A DNA stretch of 64,000 bases from Boswellia sacra (lineage: Eukaryota; Streptophyta; Magnoliopsida; Sapindales; Burseraceae). A model generated the notes under the pieces. That model saw only the letters and a program-made list of their open reading frames with translations. It was not told where the DNA came from and did not search any database. Below, in pieces: positions 25,596 to 37,035 of the stretch. The DNA is taken from assembly GCA_013180625.2 (NCBI GenBank), contig SNVD02009053.1:124001-188000 (forward strand), in the 5' to 3' direction. The first letter of the stretch is position 1, and each line of letters starts with the position of its first letter. Position numbers and translations under genes: made by a program.

Positions 25596-27012
25596 CATAT
25601 CTTGCATTTCATGTGCCCGAATGAGCCCTCTTCCTAGAATTTCACGACTTCTTAGAGAAGTTGCCACATTCAGTAATTTCAATGCTCGGTATTTCGTATT
25701 TGGGAAGCTAGATTCAATAATTTTGGCTTCTTCAATACTCAGTATGCTTTATAAAAAGCACCTGAGCCCGTTACAAGCGATCTTGTGGAATCTTGGTGTA
25801 GCCAACTTTGCTCAGTAATTTCCATTTGATGTAAGCTTTTTTGGAACCTACTGCTTTCTCTGCTAACTCTTTTTTGATTTTGCAAAAATTAATCCCATGC
25901 TCTGTAAATTTCAAAATACACTTATGCGTGGTAATTTTAAGCTTTTATCCGCTTCGCATTTCTATACTCGGTAGTTGTTGCTTCTCAAGCATCCAGTCAC
26001 ATAACTTTTCTGCAGTCGAATATTCTTCACTGCTCAGCCAGTGGGCTTGGTTACATTCGCTGATATTGCATCGGAAAGTCTACTTGGTAACATATTTTTT
26101 AAAGAAATTTTAATTAATATTTATTTTACATGTAATACAATATGGAACAATTAATTATTATTCAGATAACTTTATGTTCTTGCTCTCTTCTACGAGGAGA
26201 TATCTTCAACGACTTATGAGAACTTAACTAGATCAAAATCACCATAGACAGTTTTAAGAGAAGCTGCAAATAAACATTAATTAAATAGCCAATCAAAATA
26301 TTATATCAATAAAGAATCCCAATTCGCAGTAAATGCATGTTGCAGAAACAATAATCTAAGTATATAATCCTCTTACCATTGATCTTTTAATTCTCCTTTT
26401 TCTTAGAAAAGCAAATTTGAAAGAATTGAAAATGGAAGGGTATAGCAAAAAACCAGAAGCTACACAATTGGAAAGTAAAAGCAAAGACAAAAGATCATAA
26501 AAAGTTAGAACTGCAGCTCTATGATCGATCGGTCATGTCTCAGACTAGAGTAATTCATATAAACAAGCACTATTGACTCCATCCTTCTCGAAAGAAAAAA
26601 TGATGATCTTGATCAAAAGGTGATAGAGCAAATTTTATCAGAGTCCCTAAGGATTGATTCAGCCTTGCCAGGCATCGGATCTAACTCCCTTTCCGACTTA
26701 ACCTACTGCGTCATGGGCTTCTATTAATTCCCCTGGCATCTTCAAAGGATCTCCCAAGAGTGAAATTATCTCTCCGGCATCACAGCCTATTCGATTCTCT
26801 ACTCTCGACCAACTCCTGAAACAAGTTCTTCTGCCAAGCTAGTGGGATCAATCTCTTTGACTCTTTTCCCACAAGTGAATTCCTACTATGTAAGGCATAG
26901 CGCTGTCCTTTTGTTTGCGTTATTTACTCAACTGTGATAAAGTCGAAGAACACGAGTGTTTATCTTAACTCAAAGATTTATTTTCGCTTGTATAAAAATC
27001 TATTAATTTCAT
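25596..27012. other. Non-coding sequence between copia element and pararetrovirus
   Basis: The CTCGGTA/CTCAGTA words continue to about 26090 (near 25684, 25737, 25812, 25966). From 26110 to 27012 I see no gene and no recognisable repeat. Confidence 0.4.
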
Positions 27013-27025
27013 AGTATATATATAC

Positions 27026-27073
<48 letters not shown>

Positions 27074-27129
27074 ATTATATATATATAATATATATGTATA
27101 TATATATATATATACATATGTATATATAT
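27013..27129. repeat. (TA)n tract on the left side of the pararetrovirus
   Basis: About 115 bp of nearly pure TA with a few ACATATGTATA interruptions. It is matched by a shorter TA tract at 33555-33586 on the other side of the viral sequence. Confidence 0.95.
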
Positions 27130-27135
27130 TCAGAG

Positions 27136-27260
27136 TACAAGCTCTGATTCCATTACTAGAGAAAGGGATTACACAAGGGATAGACACACGAGAGACTCGG
27201 CTAGTATTCCGTGTCCCAATACAAAGCCCAAGTATCCTTTATATAGGCCAAGCCAGGATA
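27136..27260 (-). promoter_or_regulatory. Pararetroviral promoter core and primer binding site
   Basis: On the minus strand a TATATAAAG box (27245-27237) lies about 85 bp upstream of TGGAATCAGAGC (27152-27141), which matches the tRNA-Met primer site at 11 of 12 bases. In caulimovirids the primer site lies just downstream of the transcription start region, so the arrangement fits. The viral sequence stops about 11-20 bp beyond the primer site at the (TA)n tract. Confidence 0.7.
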
Positions 27261-27502
27261 CTATGCTAGGATGCTTCCTTATCTCTAAGGAATCTCCTTT
27301 ACACGTATACACTACTTTACAACTCACACCTTATCATTATCATCATAACACTGGACACCTCACTACATGACTCACACATAAAGACAATACAACATCATTA
27401 CACTAGCATGACTCAACTCATGCTTTATTGCTTTATGTCACATCAAGTCACATCATGTCTATTCACCATTGCTTCCGCTGACGGGTCCACTTTGCTTCCG
27501 CT

Positions 27503-30500
27503 TTAATCTTCATCATTGTCGAAAAAGAAGTCGTCCTGCCATGGAACTTGATTGATTGGTGGAAGTTGTGGATCAACTGGTTCGTTAGGCAGCTGTGGCT
27601 GTGGCCAATCTTCCCATCCTTCATCGAGATCTTCCCAAGGTGGTGAAGGATTCTGAATCTCATTGGCTCTTCCTTGCTTGCGAAGCCATTCATGGTAATC
27701 ATGCCGATATTCTTGAATCGACTCATCTTCAGAACTGTCATTTACGAGCTCTAGACTTTTTATCCTTTCTTTATAGAAGAGATCTGGTGAATTGAGGACA
27801 TTGTCTGAAACAGGACTGTGAGTACAGTATAACAACGGCATTTGATAGACTTCTGCCAATCTCTTTCTTGCGTGCAGACATCCTTCCCAACACGTCTGGA
27901 TATCATCACTCATATGATCATGGATAATTGGCTCAATAAATGGTTCTCTTGTTCTTCCCCATATATCGCTTAACTGAAAAATTACTATCATCTTGTGGAC
28001 AATTTGAAATCCACCTTTGAGCGTAAGCGTTAAGAGATCTTCAAAGATTGGAGAGAACATCCGATCAAACCATCGATTAGGGTTATACCTTCTGCTCCTG
28101 TGAATTAATACAGGATCAAATACCATCGCTATTGGATATAGGTTGAACAATAGCCAATAGGAATAGTATCCTAGAGGAGAAGCTTCAGGTATGACTGAAT
28201 GACCCCAATTTGTGTCTTCATCATGGACCACATGAAAATTTGGAGAGATCTGGTAGACCGTCTCAAAAATTTGATCTGGATTTGGTGAAGGAGAAAGCAA
28301 TTGAAATCTCCTTTCTTCTGTGCTAGGACTCATCATGCATTGATATAAAAGATCCCATGTTCTTCCAAAAGTTTTGTCTGATGTTTCTGGATAGTCACGT
28401 GCATAAAACACCCGATCTTCAATATCTGTTTTGATTTCTGGAGGCAAAAGAGAACAGAATGATGGAAGATCATAAAGGAATTCTGTTCCTTTCATTTTTG
28501 TTAGACCTGGTGGTTCCATTATTGTTTTGCCTTTGTAATCTTCAAGAGTTTGAGGAAGTTTTCGCCTTCTGAGACCTTCCTGTCTTCTTTCAAAGGCATC
28601 CTGACCCAGCATGTATGGCTTAGAGGAACTGGAAGCCATTGTTATAACTTGAATAGGTCTAGGAATTGGTCTGGACAGAAAATCTGCTAACACGTTTGAT
28701 TCACCTTTGATGTAGCGAACCTTGAACTTGAATCTCGAAAGAGACTCTGACCATCTAGCGAGTTGAGGATCTGGAATCTCGCCTTCTCTTCTTCTAAGCA
28801 ATCCCTCGAAATATTTGTAGTCTGTTTCAACCACAAATTCCTCAAGAGAGAGATGAAATTGAAATTTTTTGATAGCGTTGATGACCGCTAACACTTCTTT
28901 CTTGGATGAAGGATAGTGTTGTTGAGAGTCTGAGAACTGCCCGGATTTATATGCACAAATTCTTCTGTAGCTCCCTTCTTGTTCAAGTAGCACTGCTCCC
29001 CAAAATTTGTCACTTGCGTCAGTCTGAAGGATGAGTTGTCCCGTGTCAGGAATCTTTAAAGGAGGAAGAGACCTGCATTTTTCTTTCAAATCAATTACAG
29101 CTTGTGTCGCTTCGTCAGACCAGGCTGCTGCTTTCTTCCTTATATGCCTTGAGATTTTGCTAGTGTATCTGGACAAATTCTTTATATAATCTCCTGCATA
29201 ATTGACGATTCCCAAGAATTGTTGAATCATCTTTCTGCTTGTCAACTTGTCAGGGAACAAGAATATCTTTTCAGCAATATGTGGCATTGGCTTTGTGTAG
29301 CCATCCTTGATATGTAATCCAAGGAAATCTACTTCTGGGATTCCAATGAACATCTTTCTTTCGGATAAGACCAAGCCATGCTCAAAAGTTAAACTCTTGA
29401 ACTGTTTAAGATGCTGGACATGATCTTCGTCATTATTGCTGAAGATAAGGACATCATCAATGTATACAAGACAAAAGTTAATTATGTCTTTGTACACGTC
29501 ATCCATTCTGTGCTGATATTCTGAAGGAGCATTCTTGAGACCAAAGGGCATCACGTTCCACTCATAGTGACCATGTGGCACAATGAAAGCTGTTTTGTAG
29601 CGATCTTCTTTTCTGACTCCCACCTGCCAAAATCCTGACTTCATATCAAACTTTGAGTAGATCTTTGACTTAGCCATTCTCTTTAAGAGACAAATCTTTC
29701 TTGGAACAGGATATCGAATATCTCGCAAACAGTCATTGAGCTTTCGGTAATCAATACAGAATCTTTTCTTTCCACGAACACGCTCAGCTCTGTTGTTGAC
29801 GTAGAAAGCTTGACTTGCCCATTCAGATTTTGAAGGACTGATGAGATTTATTTTGAGAAGTTCAGAGATTTCTTCTCTGCAAAGATCTTCATCATGTGGT
29901 AATCCTGGATGTGAAGCTGTTTGATGTGGCATCTCCCAATTGTCTTTGTAAGGGAGAGAAACAAAATATTGTTCTCGAGACCAGAACTTGTTTGGAACAT
30001 CTCCACAGCATTCTAGAAGTTCTTTGTGCTCTGTTTCAAACTTTGGAGCAAGAGATTTGACATTTTCACCCCTCCTGGAGATGGAGAATTTCTCTATCCA
30101 CGGTAAAAGACAAGAACGAGAGTTCTGAGTAACAGGATCAAGCATAGTGAATGCAAATCCTTCAGGATGAAAAGTGAATGGAGAGAGAATACTTAGGAAA
30201 TCCATCCCAAGCAATAGATCTTCGCCTGACTGATCAAACGCAAAAAAGCTATGCCGTTTATGAAATGGCAATAGATTAATAGCTCTAGTGCATTTGCTGC
30301 TTTGAAACAAATCACCACTAGCGGCTGAAAATCTGACTGCTGTAGGAATAAATAGAGACTTTGGAAGACAGTTGCTATGGATTATAGAGGAAACTGCTCC
30401 AGTATCAATAAGTGCAGAGAGTGCAACTTGGTCTTGATCAGAAATTTGAATTACCACTTTGACATATGGGCGAAAAATTGGACCTGACTGCATAGTAAGA

Positions 30501-30736
30501 TCAATAGGTACCTCACGAGGAATATTCATGATAACTTCTGATGCACTGCTGGTTTCAACTTCTGAATCATCTGACTGGACCTCTATTGAGAACAAAGCAT
30601 CTTCTGCATCATCTGACCAGTAATACCATTCATCTGAAAATTCTGGCTCATTGATAAGTTGAAGAAGTCTGATTGGAGCTTTCTTTTTCTGCTTGCATTG
30701 TCTGGCAAAATGTCCCTTTTTCCGCAAATAAAACAT
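27503..30736 (-). pseudogene. Caulimovirid protease - reverse transcriptase - RNase H region with long C-terminal extension
   Basis: An uninterrupted frame of 1077 residues. The first 15 residues are the second half of a CCHC knuckle. The aspartic protease has ALIDTGAVSSIIH (D-T-G near 111-113). Reverse transcriptase runs from about 290 to 480, with CIDYRKLNDCLRDIRYPVP, MPFGLKNAPSEYQ and the catalytic YIDDVLIFS near 425. RNase H runs from about 565 to 695 with TDASDKFWGAVL, SSKKEVLAVINAIKKF, VETDYKYFEG and NVLADFLSR. About 380 residues follow with no domain I recognise, ending in an acidic, proline-rich tail. The frame is separated from the upstream MP/CP frame by a one-base shift, so this is treated as a broken polyprotein. 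Confidence 0.9.
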
Positions 30737-33309
30737 TTGCCTGATTGCTTTGGGAACTTTCGCTTTTTGACAAAACGATACTTAGTCTTTATACTCTGTT
30801 TCCAAGACTTGGCAAATTTTTTCTTAGAATTCTTCTCTTTTTTGCACTTGCAATGGGATAGATGAGAACATCCAAATTCTTGCGGCTTTTTGTTGCAGTA
30901 TTTAGTAAGAGAAGTTTTCTCAATCTGCTTCATGTGCTTTTTGAGATCCTGATTGCGGCAATGAGTTTGAATCACTTCTGTTGCTAACTGATAGAGACTG
31001 GCAAGGCTGTATGGTGCAAGATCAGTTATCCCATCTGCTTTCAGTTTTGCTTCAAGCATCTCTGCTACTGGACCTGGCATATTAAGAACAAAAGTTCTTT
31101 TGATTGTATCCGACTGGTTGTTAAATTTGAAGTAGAGAGATTCTTGTTTGAGGAAATATTGCTCAAGCATTTGGACATCACAGCACTTGTTCTGAAGATA
31201 TTCTTTCTCAGCAATTTCGCTTTCTCGCTCTCCAGTACCAAAGAAATGAGCAACTATATATCTGATTAACTCATTATATGGTTGATCATGACTAAGGATA
31301 TACTCCTTTTCTGCCATAGTAAATGTATCTGCCCACCATCTTCTCAAGGATCCAAGAAATCCTGAGACAAGTCGAAGAGTGACTGCTCGTTTGCTAAGAT
31401 GTGGAGCGCGTTGTATTTCTCCTTCTGCCCAAGCTAACATCTTTTCAAAATATGCTGGTCTTTCTTCTAGTTTTAGACCATCAATATTCCAAAAAGTTTT
31501 TACATTTGGAGCGTTTGGCACCTGAATCTGAACATCAAGCTCTTCTTGATTTTCTTGATTTTGGTTTTCACCAACATTTGCCGAAGAAGATACTCCTGAT
31601 GTTTCTCCTCTGCTCATGTCTGGCTTAAACTGAGGAGTTCTCTGTCTGAATCTACCAGTAGTATCAACATATGTCGGATTTGCAGGAATATGTGGCTGCT
31701 CCATCATAACCGGTTCAGCAACTGAGGAAGATAAAGATTCAGAAGAATTGTTTGATCCATCTGATGTAGAACCAGATTGATCATCATCCCAACCAGAGGC
31801 ATGAATAGGCCATGGTTGCACATGTGGCATTTCGTAATTTCTCCAAAAGCCTTTGACACTGTTGCCCGTAGGACTTTCTTCCCAAATATCAGAATTCTTT
31901 CTTGGCTTATCTTTCTTCCAAGAAATTTTCTTTTTCTTCTTTTGCTCAAAGTATCTTCGATGCTCTTCACGAACTTGATTCAGAAAATAGTCACTGTCAA
32001 CTCCAGTACTGACAATCATGTTGATAGGACGAGGTTTTTCATGAGCATCTGAAAGTTGTTTGACTGTTAGCCTTTGAACTTTCTTCAGTCGCCTGCGTAT
32101 CTCTTGAAGTTCTTGCTTTATCTGCTCTTGCTGCTCAGCAATGGCTTCTAACGCTCTGTTTTGTTGTAGAGCATTAGTGTTATGCCAGTTGACCGCCTTT
32201 TCAATAGGACCAAACTCCGTTGGATCAAGCTTTTGAACAACCCAGCTTCCAGCAACATAATTTCCAGAGGCATTAGAGACAAAATCATTTTCTGGAAATT
32301 TGAACATATTGATGGATCCGCCATATTTCACTGAATGAGATCTAGGAAGAAAATGAGTTCTGGGCATATGAGTGCAAGATCTAGGATTCTTGCCATCCAG
32401 CTGACACTTTTCACAAGGATAGATAGGAACTGATTCTCTTGGAAAAGAAACTGAGGTTCTACCGGCAGACAGCTTTTCTATCTTTGGCTTGTCATGAACA
32501 GTTTGAGGTTTGTTACTCTGCTCATACTCATTAATCCATTTTGGAGGAAAAACGAGCTGATTTTGCTTGAAAGTTTGAGGCTGAATGATTATACCATTAC
32601 CAGTGAGTCTAGTAATTGGCATATTTGTGTGGTTCAGGGAAAAGAGATGTGTTTGGACTTTATAGGTCATGGAATGATGAATTGCAAGGGCTGACTCATT
32701 GGGATTCATTTCTAATCCATGTAACTGGATCATGACTTTGATAGTGTTTGGCAAAGTAGGCTTGGAAATATCAAGGGTAAAGTTAGGCTCAACTTGTATG
32801 ATAACATGACCTTGATTGAGACCTACCTCAACAGCTGATATCAAAGCTTTTTCGAAAGACTGCCAACGAGTATCTAGAACTGCGATGAAACAAGTAACAT
32901 TTTTACCACCAAGGAATAATGGTTGCAATCCTATTCGAATTGCTCCCAGATGAATTCCACGGTAGCCTTCTCGACTGTATCTTTGGATATCTGGTGCGGA
33001 AATTATAGGAAGATAGGTTTCTGAAGAACTTGAAGAAATAGACTGGACGGACACTTCCGAGGACTTGTACACAGACTTGAGTTTAGGGGTTCTAAACGGA
33101 ACAAGGGTTTTTAGTTTAGGAATAAGAACACTGACATCATAGAACTTATAAGGATTAAGAGGATCTAGATGAAAGGGTTGTAGAGAATTGGGTTTAGTAT
33201 CTGACTCATACTCTGCCTCATAATGAAAGTTTGTGACCGAACTAGAAGAAGAAGGAACTTCTGAAGAAGACTTTGCAAATTCAGTCGTTGCTATCTCTTG
33301 GTTATCCAT
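30583..33309 (-). pseudogene. Caulimovirid movement protein - capsid region
   Basis: The likely start is the ATG at 33309 (MDNQEIATTEFAKSS); the open frame extends further upstream to 33432 without support. A 30K-type movement protein core lies roughly 100-250 residues in (REGYRGIHLGAIRIGLQPLF, VLDTRWQSFEKALISAVEVG). A coiled coil follows (EQQEQIKQELQEIRRRLKKV). The capsid or gag-like part has AYFEKMLAWAEGEIQRAP and LRRWWADTFTMAEKEYIL, then Lys-rich text and the first half of a zinc knuckle (CFIC). The frame then runs out of register in a T run (plus strand) at 30717-30721. It overlaps the next frame by 154 bp for that reason, not as a natural gene overlap. Confidence 0.88.
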
Positions 33310-33554
33310 TGTCCTTATGTTGCCTCTCAGGGTCTTACTACAAAAGGAGAATATAGATATAACTTTTCTTGTGGATATTAGCTCTTTTTTCTCACGCCAC
33401 CTTGGCTTTCTTTTCGAGCATTCACACCACAATAGAAAAGTATCCTCAATCTATATTTCTTCACTCTGGATAGCCTTAACTGAATCACAACTTCTAACTC
33501 AGAAATTCATAAGATATCAAAATGATAAAATTCAACCGACGGCAGGGCCGAACT

Positions 33555-33586
33555 GTATACATATGTATATATATATATATATATAA
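33555..33586. repeat. (TA)n tract on the right side of the pararetrovirus
   Basis: GTATACATATG followed by (TA)n. The ACATATGTATA word also occurs in the left tract, so the insertion appears to sit within one original TA repeat. Confidence 0.85.
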
Positions 33587-33692
33587 AGATCAAAATACAC
33601 ATCTCTACCAAATACTATGAAATTAATATTAATCTGCTTTTATAAAATTAAAAATAAATATATTAATGTTTTATTAAAACACATGGGTGTGC

Positions 33693-34825
33693 ATAGGCGG
33701 ACCTACGTACAAGCTAGGGGGGCCTAGGCCCCCACTGAAAAGTTGAAATTCTGTTATACCCCTTAGGTTTCAATAGTTATAAATGTACCCTTATTAAAAA
33801 ATACATAATTTTAATAAATATAGTCTCCTACCATTGAATTCATCTCTAACTTTAGGTATTGTTTTGTTAAATGCTATTCATTACATTGTTAAGTAGGTCA
33901 TTTAGATACCTCCATTTTATGTTATTATATGAATAAAATGTGATAGTAGATATACCCCCAATTTATTTGGAAGGTATTTAGAATATACCTAATCATAATG
34001 GATTTAAAAAATTATTTGTAATATACTATATCAATCTAAATTTTTATAAATCTTATTTGAACTTAGTTTATCATCAATATATTAATTTACATTGAATCTT
34101 ATATTTAGATAATGAAATTGTACAAAAAAAATTTCTTTAGTTATAGAATATCAAAATCTAAATATTAAATACATTTAGCTTTTATATAAAGTATTAAAAC
34201 AATATTATTTAAAATATATTAATTTAATTATAATCAAAAGGCTTTAAAACTTTTATATACGTTAAAAAATTTTTTCTTGAAACTTATATATATTTAATTT
34301 ATCTAAAAATTATTTTAAATATAATTATATCTTAAATATTATATTTAGTTACTCATATTTATCTTAATTTTATACAAGGGTTAATTTACTCCCTGAGATT
34401 AGGTCAAAGAAAAATTGAGGACCTCAATTTTCTAAAACTCAAAATTACCTTCTGAGGTTACTATAGTACTGTCAGATTTAACGAAAAATGTATTAAATAG
34501 TAACTTAACGCTTTAGAAACCATTTAGAAAAAGGTATTATAGTCTATTTTACTGCTTATTAGGGTTAAGTTATTATTTAATACATTTTTTATTAAATCTA
34601 ATATTAGCATTAAGTTATTATTCAATACATTTTCCGTTAAATTTAACGGTTTAATACATTTTCTGTTAAATCTAACGGTGCTACAGTAACCTCAGGGGGC
34701 ATTCTTAGATTTCAGAAAACTGAGGTCCTCAATTTTTTTTAGGCCTAACCTCAAGGGGCAAATTAGAATTATCTCTTTATACAACATAGTACCTCCTCTA
34801 AAGAAATTTTCTGAGTCCACCGCGG
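33693..34825. mobile_element. hAT-like non-autonomous element, copy A, with a nested MITE
   Basis: The left end ATAGGCGGACCTA, an early CTAGGCCCCCACTGAAAA segment and the right end TTCTGAGTCCACCGCG match a second copy at 55460-56290. Flanking 8-bp near-repeats GGGTGTGC (33685-33692) and GGGTGTGT (34826-34833) fit an hAT-type target duplication with one change. The ends form only a short, imperfect inverted repeat. No transposase is encoded. A 398-bp MITE interrupts it at 34378-34775. Confidence 0.65.
34378..34775. mobile_element. MULE-type MITE with ~110-bp inverted repeats
   Basis: The two ends are inverted copies of about 110 bp (left: TTGAGGACCTCAATTTTC ... CTGAGGTTACTATAG; right: the reverse complement with few changes). 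A 9-bp direct repeat TTTATACAA flanks it at 34369-34377 and 34776-34784. Long inverted repeats plus a 9-bp target duplication point to the Mutator superfamily. It is non-coding. Confidence 0.85.
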
Positions 34826-34833
34826 GGGTGTGT

Positions 34834-35401
34834 GAAGTGTGTAATGAACTTAAATAATGAATGAAATATATTTTAAAAAAAGGTTACGTGTTTGTGCAGG
34901 CAATATTAATATATGTTACTGCAACTCTGCACGTTTACTCAAATTTTGAGGGATGGGAGAATATACAGCCGTGTACCCAAGCTGCATGTGTAAACTATGA
35001 AATCAAAAAACCATAATAGTTTTAAAGTGAATGAAATATATACATAAATTTTTAAAATGGTCTTATATATTCAACATCAAGAATCATGATACATGTTAAT
35101 TTTTTATACCGAAAATCAAACCATAATAAATTACATCATAAAGTAGATTATATGAGTATTTACTCAAAATATAGAATTTTTGAATAACTATGTCAACTTG
35201 TCTAATACTTAATATTTTTTAATAACATAAGAAATCAAACAACTGATAATAAATTAAAATGTAGATTTATAGCATAATAGCTTATGAAAAGACTTCAACC
35301 TATTTATAAATGAACTTTCAAATAAATTTATTTTTATTATTTCCATTAGGCTATGCAAAAATTATATAAATTAATTTTACATAAATATGTGGATTGAAAA
35401 A
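34834..35401. other. A/T-rich sequence, nothing recognised
   Basis: No gene, repeat boundary or regulatory site that I can support. Confidence 0.4.
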
Positions 35402-35406
35402 GAGCT

Positions 35407-36015
35407 TGTTATGTGTGTTTTTGTCTTGATAGAACATTAGATATATAGGATTTGTTTCTATATTAGAATTAAAACAAATTAGAATATGTATCAAATTAGG
35501 AAATTGATCTGATTATAATTTATTTTAATTAGGATAATCTAGGTTACTCATAGTTGCACACGAAAACTGAAATAGGAAGAGTTTTGATTGTATTTCTAAT
35601 ATAGGAATCTCATAGCATTAATCATAAGAAGGGTAATGATCTTGGAAGCTGTGGTTTGGGATTATAAACAGTGAATATAGATCTGGTACCCGTGAAAGTT
35701 CTTCTCTATTAGTCTTTCCTTGAGCATATATCAAAGATTGGTGATTATCTTGGTGTATATCATAGGAAGGTTGTAAGGTTAAATCCTCGTTATTGTTGCT
35801 GATATTCTTGTAATTTCTCATTTATTGTTGATTGAAATAAAGTTGTTGCTGAGATTTTCAAAGTGGATGTAGGCTTGATTGGCCGAACCGCTATAAATCT
35901 GATGTTCTTATCTTCTTTATTTTCTTGTTTGTTTAATTTATTGCTTGCAGTTTCATCATAATTTTGTCAATATCTCTAATTGAACGCTTCCGCGAAAAGC
36001 CCGAAATTCACAACA
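35407..36015 (+). mobile_element. Solo LTR, Ty1/copia-like
   Basis: 609 bp from TGTTATGTGTG to TTCACAACA. The 3' part has the TGTAGGCTTGATTGGCCGAACC ... TTTATTTTCTTG text typical of the end of many plant copia LTRs. Flanks are GAGCT (35402-35406) and GGGCT (36016-36020), a target duplication with one change. No internal region adjoins. Confidence 0.62.
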
Positions 36016-36020
36016 GGGCT

Positions 36021-36354
36021 CTAATCGAATAATTAGTCCATATTAGACTTGTAACTTGTCAATAAAGGTATATAGTGTGAAGCAACATTTATGACACGAT
36101 ACTATATTTAAAGATGTAAATCCAAGATTTGAAGTTGCTTTTTTATTATATGGCTCGGTATATGAAAAATACCAATATACATAAATCATTTAATAAAGAT
36201 AGTTAATTTATTTAACAATTATAGAGGAATTAAAGCATATACTATGATATGGTAACCATCTAGCTTCCGTAAAGGAAGCTATTGGCGACGTGTTGCATTT
36301 GATTAAAAATTTTTTATTCACCGAATCTTACATGAAAACAACCTAAATCTGAAT
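36021..36354. other. Intergenic, nothing recognised
   Basis: Short A/T-rich stretch between the solo LTR and the Tat-like element. No feature supported. Confidence 0.4.
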
Positions 36355-36359
36355 GAAAA

Positions 36360-37035
36360 TGTTGATGCACGGTTTCCGGACGGCCAGGGGAGCGGGTCGG
36401 AGCTCGGGTCGTGCGACGGGTCCGGTCTTGCGAGCACAGAAAAACGGTCAGGGGTTCCGGCGGTGACCCTCCGACGCTCAAGTCAGTATCCGGCACTCCG
36501 GAATTTTCTGAGAGAAATTCCTAGAGAGAGAAGCTCTAAAAAATAGAGGAATTGTAGAGAGATAATAAGTTCAGAAAAATGTGCATTTGTCAACTTACCT
36601 TGGGCAACGTTCCGGAGGGTTTAAATAGGAGTCGGAATGGGCCATTGTGGAACCCAGATAATAGGCCCAGACGATGGGCTACAGTAATGGGCTTACTGTA
36701 ATGGGCCCATGTAATGGGATACGGTAATGGGCTTACCGTATGGGCCCGGATAGTAGGATACAATAATGGGCTTACTGTAATAGGCCCAGCTAATGGGATA
36801 CAGTAATGGGCTTACTGTAATGGGCCCAGATAATGGGATACAGTAATGGGCTTACTGTAATGGGCCCAGATAGTGGGATACGATAATGGGCTTACCGTAT
36901 CATAAATAATTGAGCTGGGCTGGGTCATTGTGGGATCCAGATAATGGGCCCAGATAATGGGCCCAGATAATGGACCACAGTAATGGGCTTACTGTGTTAG
37001 AGACAATTAGGCCCAATATTATTATGGCCATAACA
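36360..37035 (-). repeat. 3' LTR of the Tat-like element
   Basis: 676 bp. Colinear with 44722-45362. The minus-strand G-rich tract CTGGGGGGAC just inside it (37036-37050) is the likely plus-strand primer. Confidence 0.92.

Larger units (their letters stand above)
27130..33554 (-). mobile_element. Endogenous caulimovirid (pararetrovirus) copy, near full length
   Basis: A 6.4-kb block on the minus strand carries movement protein, capsid-like and zinc-knuckle text, then protease, reverse transcriptase and RNase H, and finally a promoter-like region with a tRNA-Met-type primer site. There are no LTRs, and no integrase is present. Both are features of plant pararetroviruses. It lies between two (TA)n tracts, a recurrent setting for caulimovirid insertions in plant genomes. 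The layout (one long ancestral polyprotein, MP first) suggests the petuvirus or florendovirus side of the family; this is tentative. One frameshift splits the polyprotein. Confidence 0.9.

Noticed and set aside
27463..27741. Short minus-strand frame overlapping the pararetroviral C-terminus
   Set aside because: It lies out of frame within the large pol-like frame and shows no protein family features.
27503..33432. Interpretation of the 27.5-33.4 kb block as a Ty3/gypsy retrotransposon
   Set aside because: A movement-protein domain, absence of LTRs and integrase, and flanking TA tracts fit a pararetrovirus better.
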